From the NCBI GenBank assembly GCA_903901335.1, contig CAIUQR010000032.1:106495-170494 (forward strand): DNA of 64,000 bases, given 5' to 3'. This stretch comes from an uncultured delta proteobacterium. Its GTDB lineage: Bacteria; Desulfobacterota; Desulfobulbia; Desulfobulbales; Desulfocapsaceae. Shown here one piece after another: positions 60,171 through 64,000 of the stretch. Numbering within the stretch: position 1 is the first letter of the stretch; the number at the start of each line of letters is the position of its first letter. A model generated the notes under the pieces. That model did no database searches. It was not told the origin of the DNA and saw nothing but the letters and a program-made list of their open reading frames with translations. Both the position numbers and the translations under genes were made by a program.

Positions 60171-60409
60171 GGCAATAGTGAGTTTTTATTTAACTCAGAC
60201 ACGTTTAAAAAGCGGTGCCAAGATCACAAAATCCAGTCTATTTTAGAAGCCTAGCAGAGTTAGTTCCTGTTTTCAATATCTTTTAATGAAATACTTTCTC
60301 AAACAATCTCCCTGCCTCCTCTCCTGCGAGTTCGCTTGATATGTTCACGTTGTTCATGCCCATACTTGACATAAGAGTATCTATACCGTTAACGTAAGCA
60401 GAAAAATCT

Positions 60410-60808
60410 ATGCTCCGTTTGATATTCTTTCTGATAACAGCTGCTTTATTGCTCTATTCCACCCGCACATCGACTCCATGCACCCTCTGGGGTTCAACAG
60501 GAAGTGTGAACCAGACCGGGAAGGTAACGTTTGTCGTCAAAAACCGGGACTGGAAGCCGAACCGGAACAAGGTGCTGAAGATTGTCAGGCCAGACAACGG
60601 GTATCAATATCTCTGTCTCTACGCCGCAGGCGATGATGAACCCGGACTCAAGGCTGGAATCAACAGGAAAGGACTTGTCGTCATCCGTGCCAGTGCCTCC
60701 AGCATCACCATGGTCTATATCAAGGTGAAAAATCCCGGCGAAAACGAAAAAGTACTCAGCTACCAGCTCGATGACGTATTCTGGCGGCAAACCGAGCTTG
60801 CGCAGTGA
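60410..60808 (+). pseudogene. Truncated C45/Ntn-type hydrolase
   Basis: A 132-residue reading frame whose first about 95 residues match the start of secreted C45-type (acyl-CoA:6-APA/linear amide hydrolase) proteins. There is a signal sequence, the nucleophile Cys24 in STPCTLWGSTG, KNRDWKPN and DDEPGLKAGINRKGLVVIR. Complete members are roughly twice as long. After SASSI the homology stops and an unrelated 30-residue tail ends at 60808. Beyond that TGA the same frame continues as RQAEALFRDLRAILAET, which looks coding. The gene is therefore probably a broken remnant or chimera. Confidence 0.65.
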
Positions 60809-60862
60809 AGACAAGCAGAAGCTCTTTTCCGGGATCTCCGGGCAATCCTGGCGGAAACATGA

Positions 60863-62098
60863 TCAAAAATGCCTGCCAAAAAACAGATAGGCTGCAAGTA
60901 CCGCCGCTACCATCCCTGCCAGATCGGCGACCAGTCCGCCAGCCACGGCATACCGCATCCGTTTGATACCGACAGAGCCGAAATACACGGCCAGGACATA
61001 AAAGGTGGTCTCGGTGCTGCCCTGGATGATCGCCGCCAGGTGGCCGGCAAAACTGTCCGGGCCGAAAGTCTTCATGGTTTCCACCATCATGGCCCGGGCA
61101 CCGCTGCCGGAGAGCGGCTTCATCAGCATCGTCGGCAGGCCGCTCACCCAGGCCGGATCCATCCCGAAAGACATTACCATCCCCCTCACCCCGTTCATAA
61201 ACACATCCAGAGCACCGCTGGCCCGCAGCATGCCGATGGCCACCAGCATCGCCACCAGATACGGGATGATGGTCACCGCTGTCTGAAACCCGTCTTTTGC
61301 CCCTTCGATAAAGGCCTCGTAGGCATTGACCCGTTTCACCAGGGCGCCAAGCAGAAAGGTGGCAATAAGCCCGATCAAAACCAGGTTGCCGACCAGAGAT
61401 GAACGTGCCGCCATTTCCTGGGCCGGCAGGCGCAGAAACCAGGCGGCCATGCTGCCTACAGCCAGGGTCAAGCCGCCGATCCAGGCCAGTACCACACTGT
61501 CCAGCCGTATACGTTGCACTAATGCCACAAACAGAAAACCGGCCAGCGTCGAACAGTAGGTAGCCATCAGGATCGGCACAAAAACATCTGTGGGATCAAC
61601 TGCCCCCATCTGGGCCCGGTAGGTGAAGATGGTCACCGGCAGCAGAGTGACCGAGGAAGCGTTCAATACCAGGAACATGATCTGAGCGTTGCTGGCCGTG
61701 TCCTTGTCCGGATTCAGTTCCTGCAGTTCCTGCATGGCCTTGATGCCTATCGGCGTGGCCGCATTATCAAGCCCCAGCATATTGGCAGCCATGTTCATGG
61801 TGATGGAAGCTAAAGCCGGATGCCCTTTGGGCACATCGGGAAATATTCTGGAAAAAAGAGGAGAAAGCCACCGGGCCAAAACAACGAGAAAGCCCGCCTT
61901 TTCACCGATGCGCATAATGCCCAGCCACAGACACATGACCCCGGTCAACCCAAGCGCAATCTCAAAGGCGGTTTTGGCATTATCAAATCCCGCCTTGATC
62001 AGAACGGCAAAGATATCCTGCTGGCCATGGACCAGAAACTGGAACAGGGCTGCGGCAAAGGCAGTCAGGAAAAACCCGATCCAGATGGCATTGAGCAT
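60863..62098 (-). CDS. SpmA/SpmB-type membrane protein (nucleoside recognition domain)
   Basis: A 411-residue membrane protein with about nine hydrophobic segments that corresponds to SpmA and SpmB of Bacillus joined in one chain. The first half has GLTGVMCLWLGIMRIGEKAG, SITMNMAANMLGLDNAATPI and LNASSVTLLPVTIFTYRAQM. The second has AVTIIPYLVAMLVAIGMLRA and LSGSGARAMMVETMKTFG. The organism need not sporulate; fused forms are widespread in non-sporulating bacteria. The transported or sensed molecule is not known. It is followed on the same strand (upstream) by the TauE gene. Confidence 0.88.
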   Translation of the reverse strand: MLNAIWIGFFLTAFAAALFQFLVHGQQDIFAVLIKAGFDNAKTAFEIALGLTGVMCLWLGIMRIGEKAGFLVVLARWLSPLFSRIFPDVPKGHPALASITMNMAANMLGLDNAATPIGIKAMQELQELNPDKDTASNAQIMFLVLNASSVTLLPVTIFTYRAQMGAVDPTDVFVPILMATYCSTLAGFLFVALVQRIRLDSVVLAWIGGLTLAVGSMAAWFLRLPAQEMAARSSLVGNLVLIGLIATFLLGALVKRVNAYEAFIEGAKDGFQTAVTIIPYLVAMLVAIGMLRASGALDVFMNGVRGMVMSFGMDPAWVSGLPTMLMKPLSGSGARAMMVETMKTFGPDSFAGHLAAIIQGSTETTFYVLAVYFGSVGIKRMRYAVAGGLVADLAGMVAAVLAAYLFFGRHF

Positions 62099-62232
62099 AA
62101 ATCAGAACCAGGGACTCAAAGGAAATGTATTGCTTTCCGCTCAAAAAAAGAGCGGAACGGCACTTGTACCAGCAGGAAAGCAAGCTAGCAGACATGCCGT
62201 CCGACTTCAAGATATTTTACCCAAAGGTCCCG

Positions 62233-63036
62233 TTATCCGATGAGTCCCCAGGCCATCTTTGTGGCGACAGCAAAAAGAAGAAAGGCAAAGATCTTTTTAA
62301 TCCGTGGAACGGGCAGGCTATGAGCAAGCTTCACGCCGAGCGGCGCCGTGACGACGCTTGCCAGAACGATGCCGATCAGGGCCGGGAGATAGATAAAACC
62401 CACAGAAAAAGGGGGGAGTGATACTGCCTTGAAGCCGTTCACGAGAAATCCGACACAACCGGCTACAGCAATCGGAAAACCAATAGCCGCAGAGGTACCG
62501 ATGGCAGTATGCACAGGCACGTTGCACCATATCATGAACGGTACGGAAAGTGAGCCGCCGCCGATTCCGACCAGACTGGAGACGACACCGATGGTTCCTC
62601 CGGCGGTAAACATGCCTGTGCTGCCGGGGAGGTCACGGGAGGCGGGAGGTTGTTTTCCCAGAACCATCTGGCTGGCCACATAATAGAGAAAAATCACAAA
62701 AAATCCCTTCAGAAAGGCAGTGGAGAGCCCGGAAGCCAGCCAGGTTCCGGCAAACGTGCCGATCACAATGCCCACGGAGATCCGTTTCACAACCGACCAA
62801 TTCACCGCACCTTTCTTATGATGCGCCATAAAACTGGAAATGGAGGTAAAAATGATACTCGCCATGGAGGTGCCGAGGGCGATATGCATGATATGTTCGT
62901 TCGGCAGTCCCTGCAGGGTAAAACAATAGACAAGCATCGGCACAATGACCAGTCCGCCGCCGACACCAAGAAGACCGGCCAGCACTCCTGCAATCGCACC
63001 AACACCAAGATATATCAAAATAATTGTCACACTCAT
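62233..63036 (-). CDS. TauE/SafE-family sulfite exporter-like permease
   Basis: A 267-residue membrane protein with about eight helices. The duplicated family motif appears as VGAIAGVLAGLLGVGGGLVI and VVSSLVGIGGGSLSVPFMIW, and the characteristic GTSMASIIFTSISSFMAHHK and GTSAAIGFPIAVAGCVGFL are present. Members export or import sulfite, sulfonates or organic anions. The ATG at 63036 has AAAGGAG, part of the preceding GntR stop region, so translation is coupled. A longer in-frame start at 63147 is rejected. Confidence 0.92.
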   Translation of the reverse strand: MSVTIILIYLGVGAIAGVLAGLLGVGGGLVIVPMLVYCFTLQGLPNEHIMHIALGTSMASIIFTSISSFMAHHKKGAVNWSVVKRISVGIVIGTFAGTWLASGLSTAFLKGFFVIFLYYVASQMVLGKQPPASRDLPGSTGMFTAGGTIGVVSSLVGIGGGSLSVPFMIWCNVPVHTAIGTSAAIGFPIAVAGCVGFLVNGFKAVSLPPFSVGFIYLPALIGIVLASVVTAPLGVKLAHSLPVPRIKKIFAFLLFAVATKMAWGLIG

Positions 63037-63040
63037 CTCT

Positions 63041-63745
63041 TTACTCCTTTGATTTTTCAGCGATCCCGACGATTGCCTCCACGGCATCGAGATGATCCCG
63101 CATGGCCCGAAAAGCATTTTCCGGATTCTTCTCCTCCAGAGCTTCAATGATCTTTAAATGACCGGCGATGGAGATGGTCCGACGTGTATCACTCTGATAT
63201 CTGTCAGCCCTGCTCTCAGAGAGAATATCACTCATCAGGCTCATGACTTTGAAGAGAACTCTGTTACCTGAATATTCGGCAAGTTTTAGATGAAAAGCCG
63301 CATCCAGATCCCCTTCTCCGCTTCGGGTTTTCAGCTGCTGGTTACAGACCAGTATCTTCAAGGTCTCCAACTCCTCCTGAGAGATACGTCCTGCGGCGAG
63401 AAAGGCGGTCTGTGGCTCGAGTATCCCTCTGAACTCCAGGATATCGGCCAGGAGATCCGATTTTACCTGCATCGCCATCCCCATGGATTCTTTGACAAAC
63501 ACCTCCGCCGAAACAGACGAGATGTAGGTCCCGGCACCGTGTCTCTTGGTCAGGATTCCCCTTTCCGCAAGCGATTGTATGCCAAGACGCACCTCACCCC
63601 GACTAACCCTGAATCTTTCTGCCAGCACCCGTTCAGGAGGAAGCCTGTCCCCAACCGCCAGACCATCTTCCAGGATCATCTGCCAAAATTTTTCAGCGAT
63701 TTCCGGTAATCGAAGCCCGCGCTCTGTATCTGTCGCTTCTGCCAT
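63041..63745 (-). CDS. GntR/FadR-family transcriptional regulator
   Basis: A 234-residue regulator: winged helix (about 10-75; LEDGLAVGDRLPPERVLAER, RVSRGEVRLGIQSLAERGIL) and a C-terminal FCD domain (DILEFRGILEPQTAFLAA, FHLKLAEYSGNRVLFKVM, HLKIIEALEEKNPENAFRAM). The His and Asp residues that bind metal in FCD domains appear to be present (FHLKLAEY, GHLKII). The ATG at 63745 has AAGGTGAAG. The stop is 4 bases from the TauE start. A palindrome at 63797-63806 is a likely binding site. Confidence 0.93.
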   Translation of the reverse strand: MAEATDTERGLRLPEIAEKFWQMILEDGLAVGDRLPPERVLAERFRVSRGEVRLGIQSLAERGILTKRHGAGTYISSVSAEVFVKESMGMAMQVKSDLLADILEFRGILEPQTAFLAAGRISQEELETLKILVCNQQLKTRSGEGDLDAAFHLKLAEYSGNRVLFKVMSLMSDILSESRADRYQSDTRRTISIAGHLKIIEALEEKNPENAFRAMRDHLDAVEAIVGIAEKSKE

Positions 63746-63767
63746 CTTCACCTTGCTCCACACAATA

Positions 63768-63806
63768 AGTTAACCACTTTTCTTTTATTACTATATTGGT
63801 TAACCA
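63768..63806. promoter_or_regulatory. Candidate GntR operator pair
   Basis: TGGTTAACCA at 63797-63806 is a perfect 10-base palindrome. A half-related copy AGTTAACCA lies at 63768-63776. Both precede the GntR gene. FadR/PdhR-type regulators bind TGGT-N(x)-ACCA palindromes, so autoregulation of the GntR-TauE pair is plausible. Confidence 0.6.
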
Positions 63807-63889
63807 TTTATATCAAAACCCTCCCCCTGTCAAGCTCAATCTTTCGAGAGTCTTCTCTTGTTTATTGATCCGGTGACTAAACATATAAA

Positions 63890-64000
63890 TTAAGCAGCAT
63901 ATCTGATGAGCGGATGCCTGAAGTAACTTTTCACATGATATGGTCTTCTCTGCAGGGTCTTCATAAAAGAGCGGGTTTTCTTCGTCAGATCGCTTTGGCT
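63890..64000 (-). CDS. C-terminal end of an unidentified gene (cut by the right edge)
   Basis: The minus-strand frame is open from the right edge to a stop at 63890-63892. The last 36 residues include SQSDLTKKTRSFMKTLQRRP and YHVKSYFRHPLIRYAA, basic and plausible as coding. The start is outside the window and no family can be named. It would be transcribed toward the GntR gene. Confidence 0.4.
   Translation of the reverse strand, partial: SQSDLTKKTRSFMKTLQRRPYHVKSYFRHPLIRYAA

Noticed and set aside
60205..60225. TGGCACCGCTTTTTAA on the minus strand as a sigma54 promoter for the gene at 59091-60170
   Set aside because: The -24 part is good but the -12 element is TTTA instead of TTGC, so the GG-N10-GC rule fails.
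60283..60372. A 29-codon minus-strand frame (MSSMGMNNVN...) with protein-like composition
   Set aside because: No ribosome site and too short for judgement; it could be the end of a decayed gene. Comparison with relatives would settle it.

Overview
The window looks like chromosomal DNA of a motile Gram-negative bacterium, most likely a sulfate-reducing or related member of the Desulfobacterota (Desulfobulbales-like). The grounds are P- and L-ring flagellar genes, a delta-proteobacterial flagellar gene order (fliJ, a MotE-like gene, fliK, flgD, flgE; flhF, flhG, fliA; flgM, flgN, flgK, flgL, csrA, fliW), many receiver-domain regulators, and a butyrate-type beta-oxidation cluster. The taxonomic call is an inference from gene content. 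There is no rRNA, tRNA, CRISPR array or intact insertion sequence.

Layout. 1-10.8 kb is signalling: the end of cheB, cheR, a response regulator, a minus-strand set (two-receiver diguanylate cyclase, secreted nuclease, pentapeptide-repeat protein), a cyclic-nucleotide-binding protein, a sigma54 activator, and a minus-strand CheY / CheX / CheX / double-CheX group. 11.2-46.0 kb is one long plus-strand flagellar region: a secreted TPR protein, then flgBC-fliEFGHIJ-motE-like-fliK-flgDE, a terminator, fliLMNOPQR-flhBAFG-fliA, a small membrane protein, flgFGAHIJ, a DUF5610-like gene, flgMNKL, csrA and fliW. Motor stator, flagellin, fliD and cheA/cheW genes are not in the window. 46.2-48.0 kb is an accessory patch: a poly-gamma-glutamate hydrolase homologue and an HNH-type protein flanked by inverted copies of a short repeat-like motif. 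48.2-58.1 kb is a fatty-acid or short-chain acyl-CoA oxidation locus: a TetR regulator, an acyl-CoA synthetase, a divergently transcribed uncharacterised membrane protein, thiolase, 3-hydroxyacyl-CoA dehydrogenase, an M24 peptidase, enoyl-CoA hydratase and acyl-CoA dehydrogenase. 58.2-64.0 kb holds a flavin-reductase-like protein, an unknown protein, a truncated C45-type hydrolase, an SpmA/SpmB-type membrane protein, a TauE/SafE permease with a GntR regulator, and the end of an unidentified gene.

Regulation visible in the DNA. A near-consensus sigma28 site precedes the DUF5610-flgMNKL group, and a second precedes the double-CheX gene. Both have 16 bases between TAAA and the -10 octamer, so the flagellar FliA made here probably serves both. 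A GG-N10-GC sigma54-type site precedes the TPR-flgB transcription unit, matching the NtrC-family activator nearby. Three copies of a GAGCGCTCGGTC-type palindrome lie between the acyl-CoA synthetase and the membrane protein, where the nearby TetR regulator would be expected to bind. A TGGTTAACCA palindrome precedes the GntR-TauE pair.

The least explained items are the five-unit repeat membrane protein tied by operator sites to beta-oxidation, the M24 peptidase inside that gene set, the concentration of four CheX-like domains beside a CheY, and the two-block, CxxC-capped pentapeptide-repeat protein.
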